Source: Oxalobacter sp. (GTDB lineage: Bacteria; Pseudomonadota; Gammaproteobacteria; Burkholderiales; Burkholderiaceae_D). Taken from it: DNA of 64,000 bases. Made by a program: the position numbers and the translations under genes. Positions 57,361 through 64,000 of this stretch are shown here, in pieces; the first letter of the stretch is position 1; each line of letters starts with the position of its first letter. The stretch covers positions 35,567 through 99,566 of the forward strand of contig QZKY01000012.1 of the NCBI GenBank assembly GCA_003605115.1. The letters are read 5' to 3'. A model generated the notes under the pieces. The model searched no databases. It was not told where the DNA came from and saw nothing but the letters and a program-made list of their open reading frames with translations.

Positions 57361-58242
57361 ATGAAAAAATCATATGTAGGGTTTCTGGCTATCCTGGTAA
57401 TAGGTTTAAGTGCATGCAGCAGCACCAAACAAGCATTTCTGCGTGAAACCTTCGACAGCAAGGGGCCTTTTGATCGTCATTATCCCGCCTCCAAGCAAGT
57501 TGTCTATGAATCCATGAAACGCGTCGCACTGCGTCAAGGCTTCTCTATTGAACAAAACAATAACAAAGAGCTGACGATTGTCGTCTCAAAGCAATATCAG
57601 GAGGGCGAACTGAATACCTTACTGACCATTTCAGGTTTGGTAACAGGTAGCGACGCCCATGCAGATGCGTGGGTTGCAGCGCAAGAAGTCACGCTGAAAA
57701 ATCATATCGCCACGCAAACCGCCTCCGTGGGACTGGGCTTTGGTCTGTCGCTGCCGGTTCCAACCGGAAAAGTTTCAACCCTGTCAAAAGAGCGGGGAGA
57801 AACCATTATGGACAAGACTTTCTATCAAAAGATATTTGCCGCTATTGAAAAAGAGATCCCGGTCGTCAAGCAGCAAATGCAAACCACGGCAGCAGAAGAT
57901 GATTCGCGTCTGCGTGCTGACATTGAAAAAAAACTGCGCATTGAAATGGAAATACGCGAAAGGCTGGAAAAAGAAAGACACGCAGCCAAGTCCAAGCCAG
58001 CGCCTGAAAAATCAGAAATACTTGCGGCCAAGCCCGATGCAAAAACAGAACGTGTAGAAAAAGCAGCTCCCGTTGCCCTGACCCAAGCAACGCCCGAAAA
58101 ACTGGAAAAACTTCCCGCCAAGCCCGAAGTCGCTTCAGTGAGTGCAACGCCTGTTGCACAAAATGTGAAGCCTTCGACGACCACCGTGCCCGCGCCAGAC
58201 ATCAAACCCTTGCCAAAAACTGACCTTACCCCCGGAAGTTGA
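57361..58242 (+). CDS. DUF2242-family lipoprotein with charged C-terminal tail
   Basis: This 293-residue lipoprotein has lipobox LSAC (Cys 19). A DUF2242-like domain (about 25-160) follows with FDRHYPASKQVVYESMKRVAL, TQTASVGLGFGLSLPVP and KVSTLSKERGETIMDKTFYQKIF. A predicted coiled coil (about 175-220, DDSRLRADIEKKLRIEMEIRERLEKE) and a Lys/Pro/Ala-rich tail come next. DUF2242 proteins have no established biochemical role. The start at 57361 follows AAGGGAAACA; an in-frame start at 57325 exists. Confidence 0.82.
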   Translation: MKKSYVGFLAILVIGLSACSSTKQAFLRETFDSKGPFDRHYPASKQVVYESMKRVALRQGFSIEQNNNKELTIVVSKQYQEGELNTLLTISGLVTGSDAHADAWVAAQEVTLKNHIATQTASVGLGFGLSLPVPTGKVSTLSKERGETIMDKTFYQKIFAAIEKEIPVVKQQMQTTAAEDDSRLRADIEKKLRIEMEIRERLEKERHAAKSKPAPEKSEILAAKPDAKTERVEKAAPVALTQATPEKLEKLPAKPEVASVSATPVAQNVKPSTTTVPAPDIKPLPKTDLTPGS

Positions 58243-58297
58243 GTAGCACACTGCTCCATCAACAATGGGCAAATTCAATGATTCTTCCTTATGGTTG

Positions 58298-58337
58298 AAA
58301 AAAAACGCCGCGCCCATTTTGGATGCGGCGTTTTTTG
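58298..58337. terminator. Bidirectional terminator
   Basis: A stem AACGCCGC / GCGGCGTT (58304-58311 with 58325-58332) with flanking A-run and T-run lies between the convergent DUF2242 lipoprotein gene and the next lipoprotein gene. Confidence 0.88.
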
Positions 58338-58347
58338 AATCAAACAC

Positions 58348-58965
58348 TCAGTTAACGCAAGTGGTAAGTTTGTCAGCGTTCAGTGCCACTGGCTTGTCTG
58401 GATCGCTCGCATCAGAGACGACCTGCCTGCAGGTGTCGCCTTCCCACAAAAACTGCACAAGATAGGCGCGCCCTTCTTGTGGCACAAACTCTGATGTAAC
58501 CGGCCCACATTTAACAGTGCGTACTCCACCCGCTACAGAACTCGAAGAGAAACCATCACCTTGAATCTGTATGGGCTTTCCAGGCTCCGCACTGTAACTT
58601 AGGAATCCCTTCGCGCCCATAGCATTGGAGGCACCCCTCGTCATTTTGGCAATCCATGGCAGCAACTGCCCGCTTCCCGTGTACGCAGCAGTTCCAATAC
58701 GCTCAAATTTTTCGCATTTACTTTGCGCAATCCTGTAAGAAAAGGAAGCAGGGTGTCCCGCTCCTTCGCTTCTCAGGATCAGTTTCGCCGTACCTGGAGC
58801 AACTTTCTTTTTCAGATGATAGTAGCCATTTGCTCTTTTTACTTCTTTCTCAGCCCGCTCAGGATTGATTTCACTATACGATTTCCCGACATTACTACAA
58901 CCTTGCAAAACAACGCTGGCCATCAATATACAGAAAAGCGTTTTAACTAAAGCGTCACGAAACAT
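58348..58965 (-). CDS. Uncharacterised lipoprotein
   Basis: This 205-residue protein has a lipobox (VVLQGC, Cys 23). The mature part has a beta-rich look with several Cys (SKCEKFERIG, VKCGPVTSEF, GDTCRQVVSD, TTCVN). I recognise no family. It could be an envelope-stress or anchoring lipoprotein. It precedes the accessory toxin region and is convergent with the DUF2242 gene across a shared terminator. Confidence 0.65.
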   Translation of the reverse strand: MFRDALVKTLFCILMASVVLQGCSNVGKSYSEINPERAEKEVKRANGYYHLKKKVAPGTAKLILRSEGAGHPASFSYRIAQSKCEKFERIGTAAYTGSGQLLPWIAKMTRGASNAMGAKGFLSYSAEPGKPIQIQGDGFSSSSVAGGVRTVKCGPVTSEFVPQEGRAYLVQFLWEGDTCRQVVSDASDPDKPVALNADKLTTCVN

Positions 58966-59094
58966 TCTAAATCCTTTCTACACAAAATAAATCGAAGGCG
59001 CCCCCTTTGGTTCCTTGCCACTGATTTCATGGCCCAACCCAGCAATGCCTTGGCAAAAATTATTATGAAGGCGTAGCTGTTAATCCTCAGTAGG

Positions 59095-59427
59095 CTATTC
59101 GGACACGGACGTGTATGCGATTCTTTCAAGAAGCATTAATCGGGCAACCCTATGTTTGCTGCACGTTTCTCCGCGTTCTCTCAGGTCATGCAAAATTCTA
59201 GGGGCTCCATAAATGCCATGGCTGGCAATGAAAGAGGCGCGAATCAATTTGAGAAGCCTTGCATCCTCCTGTGCGTGATCCGATATTGGATCAGTTAGCC
59301 AGGCGTAGTAGCCAGCTCGGGCAACGCCAAGAACCTGACACATGTTGTTGACGCTAAACTCGTTACTGTGTGCTTCAATGAACTTGTACGCTTCCCTTGT
59401 TTTACTTGGTTTCTTCTTTTTGGACAT
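59095..59427 (-). mobile_element. IS3-family transposase remnant (OrfB N-terminal part)
   Basis: About 100 codons of the IS3 OrfB N-terminus: KTREAYKFIEAHSNEFSVNNMCQVLGVARAGYYAWL, the HTH_21 segment SHGIYGAPRILHDLRERGETCSKHRVARLM. Homology stops at RLM and the rve catalytic DDE core is missing. OrfA is also missing upstream. A stretch near 59463-59492 (GTCCACAAAATCCTGGTAACTCC on +) looks like an IS terminal repeat. So this is an immobile fragment. Confidence 0.8.
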
Positions 59428-59545
59428 GGCAACCTCTCCCTTAAAAGGTTAAGATATTAGCCTTGTCCACAAAATCCTGGTAACTCCAATTCGTCATGCC
59501 CAATCTCTATCATGGCTCATACTTTACTGCGCGATCTTTTTTTCG

Positions 59546-59571
59546 ATCAATGGGGTCAGGCAGATTTGATT
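59546..59571. repeat. REP half-element
   Basis: ATCAATGGGGTCAG followed by GCAGATTTGATT, matching the RAYT-flanking repeat in its first 14 bases and last six. It sits just past the stop of the LprI-like gene and marks the left edge of the orphan toxin module. Confidence 0.6.
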
Positions 59572-59577
59572 GAATCG

Positions 59578-60114
59578 CTAATTTCTGACAGGCCAGTATT
59601 GCGAGTCGTCCCCTCCATCTTCTTCCTTAATTATTTGACGTAAGTCATGCAGCCACGTATATAAATCACATGTCCTTGCCCTCACAGAAGCTAAATACCT
59701 ATCTAGCAAATTAACCATTCCGAGTGTGCCGCCATAACTATTCCAAACCATTTGAGGCGAGGTGACTAATTGCTTTTCGGTTCTCTGCCATTGCTCCCAT
59801 GCTCTCTGATTGTTTATTAATAGCTCTCTGGTTTCCTTTGAAACTCCAACATGAAGTGCTTTTTCAAGTCTTTCCATTTCGGCATACCAAGCCGCTATTG
59901 CTTCATTCTGCGCACGCGTCACATCTGCAGTGCCAGAGGTTGTATCCGATCTTATTTTCCACATACGTACGTCGATAGGATTCATTTTTCCTGTGTCACA
60001 CCAATTATTTGAAGGCAGTTTTTTTACAGGAACTTCCACTTTATCGGCAGCAATGCAAACCCGACCAGACAGCATTAAAACTGCCACAATCAGTAGAGCC
60101 TTCACCTTATGCAT
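59578..60114 (-). CDS. LprI/DUF1311-like protein, probable immunity to the lysozyme-like toxin
   Basis: This 178-residue protein has a cleavable signal peptide (MHKVKALLIVAVLMLSGRVCIA), so it acts in the periplasm. The mature part resembles the LprI N-terminal (DUF1311) domain: LLINNQRAWEQWQRTEKQL (about 98-116) and GGTLGMVNLLDRYLASVRARTCDLYTWL (about 128-155). LprI of Mycobacterium is a lysozyme inhibitor. It is 1 nt downstream of a lysozyme-like toxin domain, the order expected for an effector-immunity pair with periplasmic peptidoglycan as target. The assignment as immunity protein is inference. Confidence 0.7.
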   Translation of the reverse strand: MHKVKALLIVAVLMLSGRVCIAADKVEVPVKKLPSNNWCDTGKMNPIDVRMWKIRSDTTSGTADVTRAQNEAIAAWYAEMERLEKALHVGVSKETRELLINNQRAWEQWQRTEKQLVTSPQMVWNSYGGTLGMVNLLDRYLASVRARTCDLYTWLHDLRQIIKEEDGGDDSQYWPVRN

Positions 60115-60115
60115 A

Positions 60116-60703
60116 CTATTTCCCCTTCAGTTTTCTCAAAAGCATGTCGCGCTCTGGGATATACCCAGTAATTGCCTCACTAGGATTTACTTTTATCCTC
60201 CAATCATATAAAGCGATTACCGCTTTTTCTGGATCGTCTCCCAAATTCAATGCTGCTGCCTTAATGGCCTTCTTCGCGCCTCCACCACCAAATTGAACCA
60301 TTGTTGAAAAGATGGCGTCTTTTTCTTCCGCCGTTAACCGCTCGAAGTTTATTCCCACATTTATCAAGGTCTGTTCAACTTTACGCATGTTGCCACTTTG
60401 AACAATTGAATTAAATTGATATTCGACAAATTGTGGGTCTCTTTGTGTTAACTCCATAAATTTATTTACGAATACAGCATCACCACGTTTAGCCGCATCC
60501 AAACCACCTGCGTTTTGCAGTTCCAAATAAAAACTCTGCGCCTCCACATTTGGATTTCTCCTTAAATACCCCATGAAGTCTTCTACACCTCCGGCGTTCG
60601 CTGCCAGTTGAAAGGGGCCGAAGCTACACCCACCGCGGTCACTTGACGGACAACCATTATACGAAAATGGTGTCCCAGAGCGTTTTTCACTTTCAAACTT
60701 CAT
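60116..60703 (-). CDS. Lysozyme-like (peptidoglycan hydrolase) toxin domain, orphan C-terminal module
   Basis: The 195-codon ORF begins at MKFESEKRSG. It resembles muramidase/lysozyme-like domains at the ends of secreted toxins: KFESE with a candidate catalytic Glu, DRGGCSFGPFQLAANAGGVEDFMGYL (the GG-x-S-x-G-x-F-Q-L pattern), FVNKFMELTQRDPQFVEYQFNSIV and KDAIFSTMVQFGGGGAKKAIKAAAL. It carries no signal peptide, as expected for a displaced CdiA C-terminus. The frame continues upstream through pre-toxin-like sequence and an amber codon. The LprI-like gene follows immediately. Specific glycosidic activity is inferred only from the pattern. Confidence 0.65.
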   Translation of the reverse strand: MKFESEKRSGTPFSYNGCPSSDRGGCSFGPFQLAANAGGVEDFMGYLRRNPNVEAQSFYLELQNAGGLDAAKRGDAVFVNKFMELTQRDPQFVEYQFNSIVQSGNMRKVEQTLINVGINFERLTAEEKDAIFSTMVQFGGGGAKKAIKAAALNLGDDPEKAVIALYDWRIKVNPSEAITGYIPERDMLLRKLKGK

Positions 60704-60895
60704 AGAAGCGTAGCCATAGCCGTTTACTTCGGCATAGTACGTTGCAACCGCATCGCAGTTACTCGAATATTTACTGGCCTTGCAGGCACTGATTAATGGC
60801 TAAATTTCAGCATCTCGTTTTTTATCTAACTCATCAAGCTGTTTAGCTATTCCACATGCATTTGAACTTGGATCATTTGAACATTCTTTCCTGGA
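60704..60895 (-). pseudogene. Pre-toxin remnant upstream of the orphan toxin domain
   Basis: In frame with the toxin domain, this stretch encodes RKECSNDPSSNACGIAKQ... up to AEI, then TAG (60802-60800), then PLISACKASKYSSNCDAVATY...NGYGYAS joining MKFESE. The Cys-rich PSSNACG / SACKASK pattern resembles the pre-toxin linker ELNACGTTNSPECN of the main toxin at 62.2-64 kb. The upstream end stops at the left RAYT repeat. Confidence 0.65.
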
Positions 60896-60900
60896 TCAAG

Positions 60901-61699
60901 ATCAATGGGGTCAGACTCGATTGATTCTGAATTTCTCGGATTTTCTATCCCCTCCCCTGGCGACAGGTGCAACGCGACGCCCCACTTGTCTTTCTATCGA
61001 CTGCTTGAATCGATCATTGCCTAATACCCACGCTTTGTTGGTTGTTTCACGTATCTCGTTGATCGCACGTTCAGCAATGTGATGCTTGAACAACTGCCGG
61101 TATGCCGCTTGTCGTTCCTGGTCAGTTTTTCCAAGACGTCGGTATTCCCGATACGGGGTCAGCAACGCGTCGTTGTGACCCTGAGCATTGTGCCGATAGC
61201 TCGACCAGGCGTAATCAGCAGGATGTGCCACCATGCCCGCCCGCACTGGATTAAGCTCAATATAGCGCATACAGGTGAGAAGATAAGTTTCACTGTCTAT
61301 GAGCGTGGCTTTGTAGCGCCCCTCCCACAAAGTGCCAGTGCGCTGATAGCAATAATTGAAGTACTGAACGTAGTAGCGCCCCACCATTTGCAGCACCTTG
61401 CCCAGACCGTCTTCGGTATGCGGTGTCATGAGCAAGTGCAGGTGATTGATCATCAGCACATAGGCGTGTATGTCACAGCCATGCTTCTGGCATGCCTGAT
61501 GAAGCTTTTCAAGATAGAAGCGATAATCCTCGTCCGAGCAAAATATCTCTGCCCGGTTATTTCCCCTCACAATCACATGCTGGGGTTGTCCGGGAACCGT
61601 AAATCTTGGCAAGCGCGCCATCGTCTGCCCTTGAAGATGAAAGTATGGGGATTCTACCCTGGCAGCCCCAATAAATCAATCGAGTCTGACCCCATTGAT
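60901..61699 (-). mobile_element. RAYT unit bounded by perfect 26-bp inverted repeats
   Basis: Left repeat 60901-60926 (starts ATCAATGGGGTCAG, ends GATTGATT) and right repeat 61674-61699 are exact reverse complements. They enclose the RAYT gene and a ~50-bp spacer. On the right the repeat begins inside pre-toxin coding sequence (GNQ codons), on the left it abuts pre-toxin-like sequence, so the element has replaced the central part of a toxin module. Confidence 0.85.
60911..61621 (-). CDS. REP-associated tyrosine transposase (RAYT, Y1/HUH)
   Basis: This 236-residue IS200-like HUH nuclease begins MARLPRFTVPGQPQHVIVRGNNR. The HUH-type motif is HLHLLMTPH (about residue 61; H-x-H) and the catalytic Tyr lies in GRYYVQYFNYCYQRTGTLWEGRYKA (about 88-113). 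CMRYIELNPVRAGMV is a further family mark. RAYTs nick REP palindromes and drive their spread. The stop codon (TGA) falls inside the left inverted repeat. Confidence 0.92.
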   Translation of the reverse strand: MARLPRFTVPGQPQHVIVRGNNRAEIFCSDEDYRFYLEKLHQACQKHGCDIHAYVLMINHLHLLMTPHTEDGLGKVLQMVGRYYVQYFNYCYQRTGTLWEGRYKATLIDSETYLLTCMRYIELNPVRAGMVAHPADYAWSSYRHNAQGHNDALLTPYREYRRLGKTDQERQAAYRQLFKHHIAERAINEIRETTNKAWVLGNDRFKQSIERQVGRRVAPVARGGDRKSEKFRINRV

Positions 61700-61850
61700 T
61701 CCCAGCCTTGAAAGCCTGCTGGCTGAACGACTGAATGATCTGCGCCTCCGCCTGCACCTTGTCTTGCAACTTGTTGGCATCCCAGGCTTTCTTCAGGGCG
61801 TTGCTGGTATCCCTGTCCGTGGAAACATTGCGATTCGTCGTCTTGAAAAA
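61700..61850 (-). pseudogene. Duplicated CdiA pre-toxin fragment
   Basis: About 49 codons (TTNRNVSTDRDTSNAL, then KKAWDANKLQDKVQAEAQII, ending FKAGNQ) parallel residues ~50-100 of the main toxin ORF (LNRDVSTDKDSSNSL, KAWDGNKLQQQVQAEAQIV). It is bounded on the right by a REP half-site and on the left by the RAYT repeat. It is the start of the orphan toxin module whose end lies at 60.1-60.9 kb. Confidence 0.78.
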
Positions 61851-61876
61851 TTAAAGCGATGCTGACCCCTTTTAAT
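61849..61876. repeat. REP half-element
   Basis: TTAAAGCGATGCTGACCCCTTTTAAT carries the GCTGACCCC arm of the family. It lies between the immunity gene and the duplicated pre-toxin fragment, marking the right edge of the orphan module. Confidence 0.55.
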
Positions 61877-61879
61877 CCA

Positions 61880-62155
61880 CTATCGCGTCGGCCCTGCTAA
61901 TACATGACGTGTATCACCACAGACATACCCTTTTTCAAGGGGGTAGTGCCTATCGCGATTTTCCCATGTTTCCACACCATTAGGTAAACCATACATTTTT
62001 AAAAACCCTGAAACATCAAGCGGGGCGTGAAATATAACGGCTAAGGGGCAATTTGTTCCAGCGGGTTTGTCCACACGCTGAACACGATTGCCTCGACTAA
62101 TTTCGTACTCGCATATTTTTTTGAGCTGGTCGCTTAATTCTTTGATCTCGTACAT
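61880..62155 (-). CDS. Putative immunity protein of the CdiA-like toxin
   Basis: This 91-residue cytoplasmic protein has no signal peptide or membrane segment. It starts 2 nt after the toxin stop, as CdiI genes do, and so presumably protects the cell from the cognate C-terminal toxin. Residues such as TNCPLAVIFHAPLDVSGFLK and HYPLEKGYVCGDTRHV look conserved-type, but I do not recognise a named immunity family. Confidence 0.6.
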   Translation of the reverse strand: MYEIKELSDQLKKICEYEISRGNRVQRVDKPAGTNCPLAVIFHAPLDVSGFLKMYGLPNGVETWENRDRHYPLEKGYVCGDTRHVLAGPTR

Positions 62156-62157
62156 TT

Positions 62158-64000
62158 TTAAGGTTTCCTAAGATTTATTGTCGTTATGGGCTCCAAATAC
62201 TTATGAGCATTCTGAATGAAAAACTGGTTGCCCCCACCTGTTCCAACGCTGATGTTGGCAAGTGCCTGTCCACCAGGCACATACAAGTCCTGAATCACCC
62301 TAAATCCCTTTATGTCTGGTCTGTATCCATAGATGCTGTGCGCTTTGACTTGCAAAGCTTGGCTCAATGAATAAGCATCTAGACGACTCCATTGTACTGT
62401 TGCAAAATCTGTAAAGTATGCACTCTCACCAGGATGAAGTCCATAAACAACTGAACCCTTTTTGATAGACACAGGCTCCCACAAATCAGCAGAATACCCG
62501 CTCACAATCTGATCAGATTTTGCAAAAAACAAATCAATCTTTGAACTTGCATTCCCTTTGCGCGCTTCTGTAACGTTGGCCATTACGCGTTCGTAAGTTA
62601 CAAGTTTCTGGTTCGCATCCGCAACGGTTTCTACAACCTTAACTGTCTCACCCATCTTGCCTGCCCAGTTGAGTGCTTTCGTCGCCGCCATGGGCAACAA
62701 AATATCCGCGCCCATTTGCCCTGCAATTTCACCATATATCTGCTTGACTTTGGCCGCATCGCCTGCCTCCAGTGCTTTCGTGTATTCCGCCACCTTGTCT
62801 GACAGAGCAACGCGAATGGCTTGTTCACGAGCATCGCTGCTTGTCAGCAATTGTGCAAGCGCCTGACCTGTGGCTTGATATCGCGGTGCATTGGCTTCAT
62901 AAATTTCCGGATTCTCAAGGCCTTGGGTGTAAAAGGCAAACTTTCCAGCCTCCCATAAACCTTCTGCCATGTTGACGACGCTATTCTTCGCGCCTATCGC
63001 AGCGCCTTTTGCGTAACCCGCATTGCCACCATCCAAAGTGCCGCCACCTTCTCCAATGGTTCGCATGCCCCATAGCCAGTAACCACTGGGTATATCTACC
63101 GTGCGATCCTGGTAATTGTGCCCAATCTCTATCGCTGCATTGCGCGCTTCCTGACGAATGCTGTTGCATTCTGGCGAATTTGTCGTACCGCAGGCATTCA
63201 GTTCATTCTGGCGCTGCGCATCACGTGCATGCAGTTCCTTTTTCTTTTCTTCATCACCTTCTTCTATCGCCTTGACCAAGGCCAGTATCTCTTCATGCTT
63301 GAGATAATTATTCACCGTCTGACTTGCTGCAGCACTTGCACCTGAAGTGCCCCCCACCGCTGCGCCTGCCGCAGTGCCTGCTGTGGCTATCAGCGTTTGT
63401 TTGAGTCCATCGGGTATGTCCATCGCATTGATTTGCTTGGCGATGTCCGGTACAGCATACGCACTCGCTCCCGCGCCCAACGCACCTTGCACATTACCCG
63501 TGAGTCCGCCCACAATCGTATGCAGTCCAACACGATACGCGCCGCCTTCGCCCCACTTCTTCGCTTCATCCATCAACGCTTTTCGCTCAGCTTCCGTTCC
63601 TGCTTTATCTGCTTGCGCTTTAAGTTCTGCCTCTTTCGTTTGCGCATAATCCCCCACCGCCTTGCTGGCATTTTTCCCGAACTCGGCAACAATCTGCGCC
63701 TCTGCCTGCACTTGCTGTTGCAGCTTGTTGCCATCCCAGGCTTTGCTCAGGCTGTTGGAGCTGTCTTTGTCTGTGGAGACATCACGGTTCAAGCTGGCGA
63801 TGGTGGTGGCCGCATCTTGTCCTGTTCTCTCTTGTTGTTGGGCGTCATCCGTAATCGTGATTTGCGCACCGCTGATGCCGCTTTGGGTCACACTGCCTTG
63901 ACTGCCGCTGGCTTCTGCATAACCTGGCGCTAATGATGGCCCTGACTCTTTGAGGCCTGTATCTGCCGCCTTTCTTTGGCTTGGGTTCATCTTGCTTCGC
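62158..64000 (-). CDS. CdiA/filamentous haemagglutinin-like contact-dependent toxin (C-terminal part)
   Basis: The frame is open through the right window edge (codons continue past the first Met at 63990), so only the last ~614 residues are visible. It contains the haemagglutinin-associated region (NRDVSTDKDSSNSLSKAWDG, KKWGEGGAYRVGLHTIVGGL, AGTAAGAAVGGTSGASAAASQTVNNYLKHEEI) and a Cys-rich pre-toxin linker (ELNACGTTNSPECNSIRQEA, about residue 267). A variable C-terminal toxin of ~140 residues ends it: WEPVSIKKGSVVYGLHPG, then YRPDIKGFRVIQDLYVPGG and GTGGGNQFFIQN. The toxin family is not recognised; no VENN sequence is seen. An immunity gene follows 2 nt downstream. Confidence 0.85.
   Translation of the reverse strand, partial: RSKMNPSQRKAADTGLKESGPSLAPGYAEASGSQGSVTQSGISGAQITITDDAQQQERTGQDAATTIASLNRDVSTDKDSSNSLSKAWDGNKLQQQVQAEAQIVAEFGKNASKAVGDYAQTKEAELKAQADKAGTEAERKALMDEAKKWGEGGAYRVGLHTIVGGLTGNVQGALGAGASAYAVPDIAKQINAMDIPDGLKQTLIATAGTAAGAAVGGTSGASAAASQTVNNYLKHEEILALVKAIEEGDEEKKKELHARDAQRQNELNACGTTNSPECNSIRQEARNAAIEIGHNYQDRTVDIPSGYWLWGMRTIGEGGGTLDGGNAGYAKGAAIGAKNSVVNMAEGLWEAGKFAFYTQGLENPEIYEANAPRYQATGQALAQLLTSSDAREQAIRVALSDKVAEYTKALEAGDAAKVKQIYGEIAGQMGADILLPMAATKALNWAGKMGETVKVVETVADANQKLVTYERVMANVTEARKGNASSKIDLFFAKSDQIVSGYSADLWEPVSIKKGSVVYGLHPGESAYFTDFATVQWSRLDAYSLSQALQVKAHSIYGYRPDIKGFRVIQDLYVPGGQALANISVGTGGGNQFFIQNAHKYLEPITTINLRKP

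Noticed and set aside
58947..59129. A 60-codon frame upstream of the uncharacterised lipoprotein gene
   Set aside because: It overlaps the lipoprotein promoter and the IS3 fragment and has no recognisable sequence.

Overview
The window reads as a chromosome segment of a betaproteobacterium. The evidence is gene order: lptC-lptA-lptB-rpoN-hpf; pilMNOPQ followed by aroK-aroB-dgt; and mrcA (ponA), cyaY, lptM, lysA and engB. These are classic beta/gammaproteobacterial neighbourhoods, and the pil-aro-dgt and lptM-lysA-cyaY groupings are most typical of Betaproteobacteria. GC looks near 50 percent by eye (not counted). Genus and family cannot be fixed from sequence alone; Burkholderiales or Nitrosomonadales are both possible.

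Region 1 (1-17.1 kb) is core. It holds LPS export genes with sigma-54 and the hibernation factor on +. Dgt, shikimate genes and the type IV pilus assembly operon follow on -. The divergent + genes are penicillin-binding protein 1A, the LptM-like lipoprotein, diaminopimelate decarboxylase and the GTPase EngB, with frataxin on -.

Region 2 (17.1-41.4 kb) is housekeeping mixed with signalling and stress genes. It has a large MASE1-GAF-PAS-GGDEF-EAL protein, a Cache-domain lipoprotein, a zinc/cation diffusion facilitator, a two-gene version of a membrane spermidine-synthase-like protein plus a third SpeE-like gene, a pseudouridine synthase, CysK, a Cys-less rhodanese, a MoxR/VWA pair, DsbB, a calcium-type P-ATPase with a CaCA exchanger, a BLUF-fold protein lacking its key flavin residues, initiator tRNA-Met, a NUDIX hydrolase, and divergent metR/metE with two candidate MetR sites.

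Region 3 (41.6-49.3 kb) alternates accessory and core genes. A lone TIR-domain protein and a small TIGR02647-like protein precede amtB, which has a near-perfect sigma-54 promoter. Then come aat, pyrD and an aldo/keto reductase. A HigBA-like toxin-antitoxin pair and a HicAB pair whose toxin has been destroyed by an internal deletion are enclosed between two 67-bp inverted copies of a REP-like element.

Region 4 (49.3-58.3 kb) holds an operon for an acyl/acetate-CoA ligase, a two-subunit E1 and an E2 of a 2-oxoacid dehydrogenase, and an acyl carrier protein. A divergent Lon-family protease and a DUF2242 lipoprotein follow.

Region 5 (58.3-64 kb) is the most unusual. The C-terminal end of a CdiA/filamentous-haemagglutinin-like contact-dependent toxin runs in from the right edge, with a putative immunity gene 2 nt behind it. 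Further downstream on the same strand lie decayed pieces of a second, orphan C-terminal module: a pre-toxin remnant, an REP-associated tyrosine transposase (RAYT) bounded by a perfect 26-bp inverted repeat, a lysozyme-like toxin domain, and an LprI-type lysozyme-inhibitor-like gene as its probable immunity partner. REP half-sites and an IS3-family remnant bound the array. The GGGGTCAG/CTGACCCC motif links these repeats to those around the toxin-antitoxin island 12 kb away, which suggests one RAYT/REP system has been shaping both accessory islands.
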